Positions 54,757-63,673 of a stretch of DNA of 64,000 bases are shown piece by piece; position 1 is the stretch's first letter, and each line of letters opens with the position of its first letter. The notes below the pieces were generated by a model. It ran no database searches. It was not told the origin of the DNA and saw only the letters and a program-made list of their open reading frames with translations. The translations under genes were made by a program, and so were the position numbers. The stretch is from Salipiger thiooxidans (GTDB lineage Bacteria; Pseudomonadota; Alphaproteobacteria; Rhodobacterales; Rhodobacteraceae), in the NCBI RefSeq assembly GCF_900102075.1, contig NZ_FNAV01000007.1:229974-293973 (forward strand). Reading direction: 5' to 3'.

Positions 54757-54936
54757 CTACCTGTTGCCAGTTCCTGAAGCGGGGAGGGCAGGCTGTGCGG
54801 GCGCAGGCTGGCGCCTTTCCTCCCTCTGCCGCTTTTGCTCCCGTTCTCCATCGCGATGCGACTTGAGTGACAGGAAAACAGTCGCGCCGAGCACGGTGAG
54901 CTTGAACGCACCGAGACAAATGGGGACCCAGATCAC
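54757..54936 (-). CDS. Small single-helix membrane protein
   Basis: A 59-residue protein starting at GTG with AAGGAG eight bases upstream. Residues 2-22 (IWVPICLGAFKLTVLGATVF) are a membrane helix followed by a highly charged tail (SHRDGEREQKRQREERR) and a proline/alanine-rich end. Similar short proteins with an IWxPxCLGAFKL start occur in Rhodobacteraceae, from memory. Function unknown. The ribosome site and clean helix-plus-tail layout argue that it is real. Confidence 0.6.
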   Translation of the reverse strand: MIWVPICLGAFKLTVLGATVFLSLKSHRDGEREQKRQREERRQPAPAQPALPASGTGNR

Positions 54937-55618
54937 AAGCCAAACTCCTTACATCCTGTTATTCTGAAGGTGTCCGCAAAACGTCTTGAGAAACGTTGCG
55001 GGCCTTTCTGCCAGTCGCCTGAGGTGGTCAGGCGGTCTAGAACCTCACGGAAGAAACGGCTCAGCGTTTCGACATCATCCGAATGCGCAACCCGGACACG
55101 CTCCAACTCAAACTCCCCGGCCGGGACAATCCTCTTCGCGATTGCGGGCGGGGTCGTCTCGTCGATACGACCATGGGCCCGATCGTGAAAGGCTGTAGAC
55201 TATCGAAGGCCGCTGCGCGGGGCTCTTGCGATGGCATGTAGCCACCACCTGACGGGATCGCCATGTGCCAATGTGCTGCATGTTGAAGCCATCACAGAAG
55301 GGGGAGCATCCACCTCCGAGGTTACGATTATCGGGATCGATCAGGCAAAACGCGTTTTTTTCACCTGCTCGGGGCTGGTCACGACGGATCCGTCGTATGT
55401 CGCTCAAGGACTTCGCGTGGCCAGCGACTTGGGCTCATGTCTCGGGGTCTGCGGTGCGTTGTCGCCGTGGAGCCGGGTAGCGCCCCGGGAGACGGTGTAA
55501 GAGCACCGGCCTTCGGAGAGGTCGGTGACGTCCTAGGGCGTTGTGTATGTTTCGGCGGCCATCGGGGTTCTCGGTAGGGTCGGGTTGCTGAGCCAACCTG
55601 AACCGAGGGATGCCCCCG
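54937..55618. other. Degraded region preceding IS256 remnant
   Basis: About 680 bp with no intact gene. Apart from a likely IS110 fragment near 55309-55440 I recognise nothing. The last about 85 bp look like the left end and leader of the IS256-type element. Confidence 0.45.
55309..55440 (+). pseudogene. Probable IS110-family transposase N-terminal remnant
   Basis: The frame reads EVTIIGIDQAKRVFF, close to the IS110 N terminus (xxTIGIDLAKxVFQ), whose Asp is the first catalytic acid. Similarity fades after about 20 codons, and the frame seems to shift. Truncated and dead if real. Confidence 0.4.
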
Positions 55619-56118
55619 ATGAGCAAAGCCATGATGGACCCGCGTGCGCCGTTAGAGGGTGAGGGGCAGGCGCGCCATCGGTCCGAGCGCCGCCCCGAAC
55701 GCCGATGCCGACCTGCCTCGCGAGATGATCGGTTGTGCTGCCGAGCGGCTGATGGAGCCGGCGATCGGCGCCAAGACCGGTGCTGACTATGGTGAGAAGA
55801 GCAGCGAGCGACTGGTGCAGCGTAACGGCTATCGCGACCGCGACTGGCAGGCCCGCGCCGGCAGCGTCGAGCTGCGCATCCCGCGCCTGCGCACCGGCTC
55901 CTGTTTCCCCTCGTTCCTCGAGCCGCGGCGCTCCGTTGAGAAGGCGCTGACCGCCGTGATCCAGGGCGCTTACGTCCATGGCGTCTCGGCGCGCTTGATG
56001 GACGACCTGGTGCTGGCCATGCACTGCCCAACAGGCGACTGCGAAGCAATCTGCCGAGAGCGGCAGTCCGGGGGTGTCGAAGAGCCAGGCCAAGCGCGTC
56101 GATCATGGGATGTGCTGA
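55619..56118 (+). pseudogene. IS256-family transposase N-terminal remnant, frameshifted
   Basis: Starting at ATG 55619 the first 20 codons are in one frame, then similarity moves to the frame with LPREMIGCAAERLMEP, YGEKSSERLVQRNGYRDRD, VELRIPRLRTGSCFPSFLEP and EKALTAVIQGAYVHGVS, which are IS256 hallmarks. After LMDDLVLAM an insertion of about 40 bp shifts the frame again to a PGVSKSQ block (normally GxSKSQVSRLC) and a stop. Only the first third of the transposase remains; the catalytic DDE core is lost. Confidence 0.82.
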
Positions 56119-56223
56119 TCTTCCCAATCAAATTGCAGTCGATGCGCAAGACAATCCGTGTGATTGCGCGTCAGGACTGTGGTAAAATCAGGGAAGACCG
56201 GAATAGCGATAAGGAGCGAGGTT

Positions 56224-57231
56224 TTGTTGCAGGACGCCCTCCTGAGGGATGCCGGAGGTCGGCTTATCCGCCACGGAGGCACCAGCCGGTCCGCAGATTG
56301 GGACGAGATAGAGGCCTTCTGCCAATCGGTTTACATGCCCTACAGGGTGCGCCCGTTGGTGCGGTTTTCGCGCCCGAACGCCACCATGATCAGTGCTCGC
56401 GCAGGGCGCGTGACCATGACACGGTTCGCCTACGGAACCGGAATCTATCTTGATCGGTTCGATCCGCAGGCTGGAAACATCCTCGTACTGAATACGTTAC
56501 AGGGATCGCTTGACCATCAGACAGACGGGGGATCGGTCGCGACCACGGGCGGGGACAGTTTCGTCGTGGATTGTTCGCGAACGGAATACTGGCTGAAAGG
56601 CGATCCGGACCACATGCAGCTGAACCTGACCATCCCGCACGATGTCATCGCCGAAACGGCCGAACGCTGGTTCGGTTTTGTGCCGGATGACGGCCTTTGG
56701 ACCCGGCGGGTCAGGTTCGGCGGCCCAGGCTCAGCCTGGTTGTCGTTGTTGGACTACGCGGCGCGGACGTTGGTGCAGGCTGGCAACGCGGCAAGCGACA
56801 CCGCGATCGCGCGCCACATCGAAGAAATGATTTGCGTCGAACTGCTCCGGCAATGGGCCGGCGCGGCCGGGATGTCCCTGCAAGATGGCGCGCGCTGCGC
56901 GGCACCCGGCTATGTCCGCCGGGCCGAGGAGATCATGCAGGCCGAAGCCCGCGAGGCCCCCTCCATCGGCGATGTCGCCCAGCGTGTGGGTGTCTCTGCG
57001 CGGACGCTCTCGGGTGGCTTTGCCCGTTTCCGGGGGGTGTCGCCGCGCGCCTTCCTTGCTGCGCGACGTCTGGACGGATTCCGCAGGGATCTCGAGACCC
57101 GTCCCGGGGAGGAGACCGTGGCCACGATTGCCAGCGCCTGGGGGTTCGGCAGTTTCGGCGCGCTGGCGGGGCGCTACCGCGAACGGTTCGGCGAGCTGCC
57201 CTCGCAGACTCGCGCGCGGGCGGCCCGCTGA
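56224..57231 (+). CDS. AraC-family transcriptional regulator (first)
   Basis: About 335 residues: an N-terminal AraC-binding-type cupin domain (about 1-200) and a C-terminal double HTH (about 235-330; [31 protein letters not shown], then [22 protein letters not shown]). The TTG at 56224 follows AAGGAGCGAGG; frames open further upstream lack a ribosome site. Lies 97 bp before the esterase gene and probably activates it and/or the monooxygenase. Confidence 0.82.
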   Translation: MLQDALLRDAGGRLIRHGGTSRSADWDEIEAFCQSVYMPYRVRPLVRFSRPNATMISARAGRVTMTRFAYGTGIYLDRFDPQAGNILVLNTLQGSLDHQTDGGSVATTGGDSFVVDCSRTEYWLKGDPDHMQLNLTIPHDVIAETAERWFGFVPDDGLWTRRVRFGGPGSAWLSLLDYAARTLVQAGNAASDTAIARHIEEMICVELLRQWAGAAGMSLQDGARCAAPGYVRRAEEIMQAEAREAPSIGDVAQRVGVSARTLSGGFARFRGVSPRAFLAARRLDGFRRDLETRPGEETVATIASAWGFGSFGALAGRYRERFGELPSQTRARAAR

Positions 57232-57328
57232 TAAATCGGCTTCCGATTTCGGACAGCCCGTGCCGCTGGGTGACAGCGTCGCGCGCCAGAAGGGCTACCC
57301 TCCACCGCACGAGTCTAGGGAGGACACC

Positions 57329-58528
57329 ATGAAAGACATTCACACCGCAGACCTGACCGCTGCGCTGGACAAAGTGCTGCGCCGCGTCAGCGAGGGCGCA
57401 GACCGGGTTCCGGGCGTCGTCGCGATGGTCACGGACCGCGAAAGCGACATTTACAGCGGCGCGACGGGGGCCCGGCGGCTCGACGGCGTGCCGATGACCG
57501 AGGACACGGTTTTTGCCATCTTCTCGACGACCAAGGCGATCGCGGGCACCACCGCGCTGCAATGCGTGGAAGAAGGGCTTCTGGATCTCGACGCCCCCGC
57601 CAAGGAGTACGCCCCCGCCATCGGCAAACTCCAGTTGCTCGAAGGCTTCGACACCAACGGCCAGCCCCGCCTGCGCGCGCCGAAAACCGATGTCACGACC
57701 CGGCAGCTGATGCTGCATACGGGCGGCTTCGGCTACGACTTTTTCAACGAGATGTACAAGCGCATGGCTGAGGAACATGGCCAGCCCTCGGTCGTCAGCG
57801 GCACTCGCGCCGCCCTCGAGACCCCGCTGCTGTTCGATCCCGGCACAAAATGGGAATATGGCACCAACATCGACTGGGTCGGGCAGGTCGTCGAGGGCAT
57901 CCGGGGCAAGCGGCTGGGTGAGGTCATGCGGGAGCGGGTCTTTGATCCGCTCGGCATGGACGAGATTGCCTTTACCCGCTCCGACGCGATGAAGAGCCGC
58001 ACGGCCACGATTCACGCGCGCGGCGCAGATGGTTCTCTGGCGCCGATGGACGGTTTCGCCTTGCCGGACAACCCCGAGGTCGACATGGGCGGACACGGTC
58101 TTTACGGCACGGTGCCCGAGTACATGAAGTTCATTCGCATGTGGCTGAACGACGGAAACGGGCCGAACGGTCGCGTGCTAAAACCCGAGACGGTCGAATG
58201 GGCCGTTAAGGGCGCTCTGGTGCCGCCGCAGAAGGTGACCATGCTGCCGGGGGTGATCCCGTCGCTGTCCAACGACGCGGAGTTCTTTCCCGGAGTGGGT
58301 AAGGACTGGTCCTATACATTCATGGTGAACACCGAAGAGGCCCCCACGGGCCGCCCGGCGGGGGCCATCGGCTGGGCGGGGCTCGCCAACAGTTTCTACT
58401 GGATCGACCGCGCGGCTGGTGTCGGCGGCTACTGGGCGACGCAGATTCTGCCGTTCGGCGATCCGACATCCTTTGGCGGCTTCCTGGATTTCGAGACCGC
58501 GGTCTACGACGCGATCCGTAACAGCTGA
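57329..58528 (+). CDS. Family VIII carboxylesterase / class C beta-lactamase-like serine hydrolase
   Basis: A 399-residue hydrolase with the catalytic tetrad S-x-x-K in FSTTKAIA (about 70-77), the YxN element YGTN and a HGL-type third motif (MGGHGLYG), as in EstB-type esterases. No signal peptide, so cytoplasmic; this argues for an esterase or lactonase rather than a beta-lactamase. GGGAGGACACC precedes the ATG at 57329. A strong terminator follows. With the nearby Baeyer-Villiger-type monooxygenase, it likely cleaves the ester or lactone product. Confidence 0.85.
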   Translation: MKDIHTADLTAALDKVLRRVSEGADRVPGVVAMVTDRESDIYSGATGARRLDGVPMTEDTVFAIFSTTKAIAGTTALQCVEEGLLDLDAPAKEYAPAIGKLQLLEGFDTNGQPRLRAPKTDVTTRQLMLHTGGFGYDFFNEMYKRMAEEHGQPSVVSGTRAALETPLLFDPGTKWEYGTNIDWVGQVVEGIRGKRLGEVMRERVFDPLGMDEIAFTRSDAMKSRTATIHARGADGSLAPMDGFALPDNPEVDMGGHGLYGTVPEYMKFIRMWLNDGNGPNGRVLKPETVEWAVKGALVPPQKVTMLPGVIPSLSNDAEFFPGVGKDWSYTFMVNTEEAPTGRPAGAIGWAGLANSFYWIDRAAGVGGYWATQILPFGDPTSFGGFLDFETAVYDAIRNS

Positions 58529-58539
58529 TCCGCCAGGGG

Positions 58540-58571
58540 CGGGGGCGGCGGGACCGCCCCCGGTTTTCGTT
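58540..58571 (+). terminator. Rho-independent terminator after the esterase gene
   Basis: A 9-bp GC stem (CGGGGGCGG with CCGCCCCCG) and 5-nt loop are followed by TTTTCGTTT. Confidence 0.75.
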
Positions 58572-58600
58572 TCCGCATGTCTTTGGGAGGAGGATGCGTG

Positions 58601-59485
58601 ATGAGCGAATTCATCAATTACCAGCAGCTGCCCGATTGGGTGCCGGGCCGGGTCCTGTCGGCCAGCGACGGGCTGGGCTGGAAGAACGTGGCCTGTCGGT
58701 CGTACCATTACGACGGCCAGGACGTGATCGTCCCGGCCATGAAGGATTTCCTGCTCGTGGGGTATCGCGGCGGGGTCACGCCGATGCAGAGGCGCTATGA
58801 CGGGCGCTGGACCCACGAGACGCTCGGGCCCGGCGCCGCGTCTCTTCTAAGCCGGGCGCAGCGGGTGAACTGGACCTGGAAAGAGCCCGTCGACGTCACG
58901 CATGTCTACCTGTCCGGCGCACTGGTCGCGCAGGTGGCGAGCGAGGTCCTGGACTGCGCCGTCTCGGAGGTGGCACTCGCCGATGTGCTGCGCACCGAAG
59001 ATCCGATCATGACTCAGGCGATGGAACAAATCGCGCGCGAGGCCGAGACAAAGGGCCTTGGCGGGGCTCTCTATGTCGACAGCGTGGCCCGGGCGCTGAT
59101 CGTACACCTGCTGCGGCGCTATGCCGACATCCGTATGCGGGTTTGTCGCGCAGATGGCGCGCTGAGCCCGGCGCAACAGCGCCGCATTGTCGAGTTCATT
59201 GACACGCATCTGGCCAGCAGTCTCGATCTCAAGATGATGGCGGATTCACTGGGGCTGTCGCCCTGCCTTTTCGCCCGCAAGTTCCGCAGCAGCTTTGGCA
59301 GGCCGCCCTATGCCTTTGTCACGGCCCGGCGCATGGAGCGGGCGCAGCGCCTGCTGGCCGAAACCGATGCGCCGATCAAGACCGTCGCGCTCGATTGCGG
59401 CTTTTCCGACCAGGCGCATCTGACGCGGATGTTCCGCGTCGCAACGGGCAAGACGCCCGCTGTCTTTCGACGGCAGGCGCAATAG
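58601..59485 (+). CDS. AraC-family transcriptional regulator (second)
   Basis: A 294-residue AraC protein: N-terminal effector region and C-terminal double HTH at about 195-290 (SLDLKMMADSLGLSPCLFARKFRSSFG, then VALDCGFSDQAHLTRMFRVATG). ATG 58601 has GGGAGGAGGATGC upstream. It converges on the monooxygenase gene, separated by 66 bp. Unlike the first AraC it is not obviously paralogous outside the HTH. Confidence 0.85.
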   Translation: MSEFINYQQLPDWVPGRVLSASDGLGWKNVACRSYHYDGQDVIVPAMKDFLLVGYRGGVTPMQRRYDGRWTHETLGPGAASLLSRAQRVNWTWKEPVDVTHVYLSGALVAQVASEVLDCAVSEVALADVLRTEDPIMTQAMEQIAREAETKGLGGALYVDSVARALIVHLLRRYADIRMRVCRADGALSPAQQRRIVEFIDTHLASSLDLKMMADSLGLSPCLFARKFRSSFGRPPYAFVTARRMERAQRLLAETDAPIKTVALDCGFSDQAHLTRMFRVATGKTPAVFRRQAQ

Positions 59486-59551
59486 GCAGTCGGCCGACCG
59501 CACGGAGTCGGGGGCACGGCGGACCAGAGACATGGCCCGCCGTGCCCGGGA

Positions 59552-61186
59552 TCACTCGGCCGGTTCCGCCGTTTCGGGCGCGCCGGTCAGGGCGAACCCC
59601 TCATAGCCTTTTTCGGCGATCTCCTGGCACCTCGCCCGGTAGGTCCCGACGCCGCCGGTATAGGACAGCACCCGGCGCGGTTTGCCCGCCACGTTGGCGC
59701 CGTTGTACCAGCTGTCGGTCTTCGCGATCAGCGTGGCATTTGCCGTCTCATCGTGGTGCTGCACCCAGGCATCCTCGCCTTCCGCGGTGGGTTCGATCAC
59801 CGTTACCCCCCGGGCGCGCATGGCCTTGATGCAATCGGCGATCCATTCGGTCTGTTGTTGCAGGCAGGTGGTCATATTGCACAGCGCGGCGGACGGGGCG
59901 AGCGGGGCGCCCGCCATGAAGAGATTGGGGAAGCCGTGCTTCTGCATGCCCAGCGTGGTGCGGATGTCCTTTTCCCACTCGTCTTTCAGCGTCATGCCGC
60001 CGCGCCCGCGAATGTCGATCCGCGACAGCGCGCCAGACCCCGCGTCAAAGCCCACCGCCATGACGATCACGTCGAGCGGATAGACCGTCCCGTCCTCCAG
60101 TTTCACGCCCTCGGGGACGATTTCGGCAATCGGGTTATCCCTCACCGGGACGGCCTCGACATTGTCCTGGAGGTAGACCTCGAGGTAGTTCGTCTCGAGG
60201 GGCACGCGGTGGGTGCCAAAGCCGAAATCGCTTTGCTTCGGCACGAGGATATCTATCAGCTTGGGGTCTTTCAGGCGTGCTTCCATCTTTTGGCGCACAA
60301 AGGCGCTGATCTCCTTGCTGACCTCCTCGTCGAAGAACACCTCGCTGAACGAGGCCAGCCAGAGCTTCAGCGACCCGTCGGCAAAGTTCTCTTCGAGGAT
60401 CGCGCGGCGCTGTTCGGGGGTGCAATCTGCCCAGACATGCTCGAAATCGTATTCGAAGCCGGTGAAGGTGTTCGGCAGGTTCGAGGTCAGTTCGTTCCAC
60501 CGCGCCTTGTAGGTGGCCGCGTCGTCCGGACCGTACTTGGGGTTCTTCATCGGCAGCACATATTGAGGCGTGCGCACGAAGACCGTCAGCGTGTCGACCA
60601 CGGGCGCGATGGTCTGGATCACCTGGATGCCGGTCGCACCGATACCGATGACACCCACGCGCTTGCCCTCGAGATCCAGGCCCTCCTTCGGGTAGAGCGC
60701 GGTGTGCACGATCCGGCCCTCGAAGCGGTCCTGTCCGGGAAAGCGATCCGTCAGCGGCGCGGACAGCATCCCCGAGCAGCTGACCAGGAACTGCGTGTCG
60801 TAGACGTCGCCGGTGTCCGTCTCCACCGTCCAGCGGCCGGTGTCCTCGCCATAGACGGCGCGTGTCACCCTGGACGAGAATGTGAAGTCCTTGCGCAGGT
60901 CCAGCCGGTCGGCCACGTAGTGCATCCAGCGTTCGATCTCGGGCTGGGCGGGAAAGCGTTCGGACCATGTCCAGTCCTTGTAGAGCGTCTCGTCGAACAG
61001 GTACTGGTAGATGTAGCTTTCGCTGTCGAACCTGGCGCCGGGATAGCGGTTCCAGTACCACGTCCCTCCGACATCGGAGGCCGCGTCGACCCCGTGAACC
61101 GCCAGCCCCATCTCGCGCAGCTGGTGAAGCTGGTAGAGCCCCGCCACCCCAGCCCCGATCACAAGAGCATCAATCTTATGCGTCAT
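59552..61186 (-). CDS. Flavin-dependent Baeyer-Villiger-type monooxygenase
   Basis: A 544-residue FAD/NADPH monooxygenase of the cyclohexanone/phenylacetone monooxygenase type. FAD Rossmann motif VIGAGVAGLYQ (9-19), GGTWYWNRYPGARFDSES, NADPH Rossmann motif GVIGIGATGIQ and ATG-type linker regions fit. The fingerprint FxGxxxHxxxWP appears as FEGRIVHTALYP, with Tyr for Trp. It inserts oxygen next to a carbonyl, making an ester or lactone from a ketone. GGGAGAGAG precedes the ATG. Substrate unknown. Confidence 0.88.
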   Translation of the reverse strand: MTHKIDALVIGAGVAGLYQLHQLREMGLAVHGVDAASDVGGTWYWNRYPGARFDSESYIYQYLFDETLYKDWTWSERFPAQPEIERWMHYVADRLDLRKDFTFSSRVTRAVYGEDTGRWTVETDTGDVYDTQFLVSCSGMLSAPLTDRFPGQDRFEGRIVHTALYPKEGLDLEGKRVGVIGIGATGIQVIQTIAPVVDTLTVFVRTPQYVLPMKNPKYGPDDAATYKARWNELTSNLPNTFTGFEYDFEHVWADCTPEQRRAILEENFADGSLKLWLASFSEVFFDEEVSKEISAFVRQKMEARLKDPKLIDILVPKQSDFGFGTHRVPLETNYLEVYLQDNVEAVPVRDNPIAEIVPEGVKLEDGTVYPLDVIVMAVGFDAGSGALSRIDIRGRGGMTLKDEWEKDIRTTLGMQKHGFPNLFMAGAPLAPSAALCNMTTCLQQQTEWIADCIKAMRARGVTVIEPTAEGEDAWVQHHDETANATLIAKTDSWYNGANVAGKPRRVLSYTGGVGTYRARCQEIAEKGYEGFALTGAPETAEPAE

Positions 61187-61287
61187 CTCTCTCTCCCTGT
61201 TGTTGTCATCGCAGCCGGGGCGGCCTCCTCTACCGCAGGACCGGCGCTGAGGAACAAGGCTAGGCGGGACAGAGCGCGCGCGTATTG

Positions 61288-61320
61288 AACGTTTCGCCCC
61301 GACGCTTAGAACGAAACGTT
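61288..61320. promoter_or_regulatory. Inverted repeat upstream of the monooxygenase
   Basis: AACGTTTCG and CGAAACGTT (exact complements, 15-bp spacer), about 100 bp upstream of the monooxygenase start, in promoter position. A candidate activator or repressor site. Confidence 0.5.
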
Positions 61321-61825
61321 GGGGGCTTCGGTCGGCACAAGAAAAGCCCAGAAAGGGCCGGCAGATAGCGTCGAGACTGGCTACGGAAAAATACAATTTT
61401 CGTTCCACCGACCTCCCTCAGGTTTGCAGATCAGAACGGTTTTGAACAAGACGAGAGCGGCCACCGGCTACGCTTGGTACGAAGGTCGGCCGTGGCCCGA
61501 GTGCGCGAGTCAGAGGCCGACTGGCGCCGTCCCTGTCACCAAGCCCGGCGGATCGACGCGAAAAGCCCCAACCGACCGCAGAGGACCGCGCGTTCCCCCT
61601 GCGTGTGGCATTTCGGGAACAGAGACTGAACTGCGATTGGATCCTGTTATTGCCTTGCAGGCTGATCCCTCGTATCGGAGCGGCAAGGTGCCGGGCACCT
61701 GCCGCCTGCGGACGCGAGTCACGGTGAAGCCCGGAGCAAGACGACATCTCACCCTCGAAGCATTTCGCAGGTGGGTAATGCAGGCCCCCCTCCAAATCCG
61801 AAATGCCTCTTGCGAGGAGTGAGCG
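61321..61825. other. 505-bp gap between monooxygenase and MATE gene
   Basis: No recognisable gene. A perfect 15-bp palindrome (AGGTGCC-G-GGCACCT, 61686-61700) lies 126 bp before the MATE start and may be an operator for it. Confidence 0.45.
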
Positions 61826-63220
61826 ATGTCTGTCGGACGCGCTGCCAAAACGATTGAAAACCCCTTTCTGACCCTGCCGGTCAGACGACTGTTTCTGTCC
61901 AACGCCCTTCCCATGGCAGTGGTCATGTCAACGAGCGGCCTGCTGAACGTGGTCGACGGGATGTTCGTGGGACATTTTATCGGTGCCCACGCCCTAGCTG
62001 CTGTCAGTCTGGCCTTTCCTGTGGCCATGTTGTTGACTGCGTTGACCACTCTGACGGGTGGCGGCATGTCGAGCCTTATGGCGCGGTACCTGGGCAAAGG
62101 CGCGCGACGCGATGCGGGCGCTGTTTTCGCGGGAGCGCATGGGCTTGCCCTCGCCCTGAGTGCGGCCTTGATGCTCGGCGCGCTGATGTTTGGCCCGAGC
62201 CTTGTTTCGTTTCTCGCCGCCGGAAATGAACCTCTGGCGGCGCCAGCAAGAGCGTATCTGCGGATCCTGATCCTGGGGGCGCCTGTGCAGTTTGGTCTGG
62301 GCCTGCATGCTGATGCGCTGCGCAACGAAGGGCGATCGGGGCATATCGCACTGTTGTCGGTGATCGTTAACCTGCTGAACGTCGCTGCGAACTACATCGC
62401 GATTGTGGTCCTCGATTTCGGCATCGCAGGATCGGCAATCGGGACGGTGGCGGCGCAGTCACTTGGCGTGATGCTGCTTTTGTTAGTGCGCAAACGCGAC
62501 CCCGCTCTTTTGCCGCTTGATATGATCCGGAACGCAAGCTGGCTGACAGGGTGGCGGCAGATCCTCGCTTTGGGCCTGCCACTCAGTCTGAGCTTCATCG
62601 GAATGGCGCTCGTGGCCGGCACCGTGCTCCTTGCCATCGGCAACACCGCCGCAGATCATGGAACGTATGTCGCAGCATACGGGATTGTAACGCGCATTCT
62701 GGGTCTGGCCTTCCTGCCGCAGATGGCCATCGCGCTGACCACCCAAAGCATCACCGGGAACAACGTCGGCGCAGGCCGAACGGACCGGGCGAGCGCGGCC
62801 CTGCGGCTCGCGATAGGGTGCGCGTTTCTGTGGTGCTTGGGCGTGACACTGACCGCCATGCGCGCAGGCGAAATGCTCGGCGCGTTGTTTTCCGACAATC
62901 AGGAGGTCATCATTGCAGTTGGCGCAATCATGCGCCCCATGACAGCGCTTTATGCCGTCACCGGGCCGATCCTCGTCATTGCTATGCATTATCAGGCGAT
63001 GGGACATCCGCTGCGAACCGCAGTTCTGACTCTGGGAAAGCCCTGGCTTCTGACGCCTGCTCTCGTCATCGTCCTGAACGCGCACTCTGGGCTTCAAGGC
63101 CTTTGGTATGCGTTTCCAGCCGCGGACGCTGCCCTGGCTCTTGTGGCTCTGATGATCATTTTCCGGAGCCGCGTATTCGACACAACACCCACGACACTGC
63201 TTATCAAGGAGAGACCATGA
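61826..63220 (+). CDS. MATE-family multidrug exporter
   Basis: A 464-residue protein with 12 predicted helices in two homologous halves (VVDGMFVGHFIGAHALAAVSLAFP in the first, FLPQMAIALTTQSITGNNVGAG in the second), the MATE fold. It would use a sodium or proton gradient to expel organic cations or other drugs. GCGAGGAGTG precedes the ATG. Overlaps the next small gene by 4 bp. Confidence 0.88.
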   Translation: MSVGRAAKTIENPFLTLPVRRLFLSNALPMAVVMSTSGLLNVVDGMFVGHFIGAHALAAVSLAFPVAMLLTALTTLTGGGMSSLMARYLGKGARRDAGAVFAGAHGLALALSAALMLGALMFGPSLVSFLAAGNEPLAAPARAYLRILILGAPVQFGLGLHADALRNEGRSGHIALLSVIVNLLNVAANYIAIVVLDFGIAGSAIGTVAAQSLGVMLLLLVRKRDPALLPLDMIRNASWLTGWRQILALGLPLSLSFIGMALVAGTVLLAIGNTAADHGTYVAAYGIVTRILGLAFLPQMAIALTTQSITGNNVGAGRTDRASAALRLAIGCAFLWCLGVTLTAMRAGEMLGALFSDNQEVIIAVGAIMRPMTALYAVTGPILVIAMHYQAMGHPLRTAVLTLGKPWLLTPALVIVLNAHSGLQGLWYAFPAADAALALVALMIIFRSRVFDTTPTTLLIKERP

Positions 63221-63648
63221 CACGGACATCGCTAGACACCGTTAAGGCACAGGCCAAAGCGCTCCGGCAGGCTCTGCAGGCTGCGGGCACTGTCATCGGG
63301 CATGCGCAAGCCCTTGAACTCATTGCCAAGCAACACGGGGCACGGGACTGGAACACGTTGCATGCCCGGCTCACCCAACGGAACGCGCCAGCCGAACTTG
63401 CCCTCGGTGATCGGGTGGCCGGGTCTTACCTCGGCCAGGCCTACACCGGCGAAATCACTGCCCTGTCGGGGCCTGCAGGGCATCGGCAGGTGGAAATCAA
63501 GCTCGACCAGCCGGTTGACACCGTTCGGTTCGAGAGCTTCTCGAACTGGCGTCACAGGATACGTGGAACCCTCGCCCTGGACGGGCGCAGTCATCGCAGA
63601 ACATCGGACGGCGCACCGCATCTGATCGTGAAAAAGGCGCCGCCCTGA
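63217..63648 (+). CDS. Small glyoxalase-related domain protein
   Basis: A 143-residue cytosolic protein beginning VKAQAKALRQALQAAGTVI then HAQALELIAKQHGARDWNTL, the pattern of the glyoxalase-related domain found at the ends of some glyoxalase-superfamily proteins. The second half is beta-rich (GDRVAGSYLGQAYTGEI). No metal ligands are evident. AAGGAGAG precedes the ATG, and it is coupled to the MATE gene, so a shared stress role is possible. Function unknown. Confidence 0.65.
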   Translation: MTRTSLDTVKAQAKALRQALQAAGTVIGHAQALELIAKQHGARDWNTLHARLTQRNAPAELALGDRVAGSYLGQAYTGEITALSGPAGHRQVEIKLDQPVDTVRFESFSNWRHRIRGTLALDGRSHRRTSDGAPHLIVKKAPP

Positions 63649-63663
63649 CGTCTGTTGGCGGCG
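63631..63663 (-). terminator. Possible terminator for the IS30 gene
   Basis: Read on the minus strand CGCCGCC pairs with GGCGGCG (12-nt loop) followed by CCTTTTTC, just beyond the transposase stop and inside the end of the plus-strand gene. Short stem, so tentative. Confidence 0.35.
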
Positions 63664-63673
63664 AGTGTGTGCG

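Noticed and set aside
57329..58528. Calling this a beta-lactamase resistance gene
   Set aside because: No signal peptide and EstB-like context; class C fold alone does not imply beta-lactam hydrolysis.
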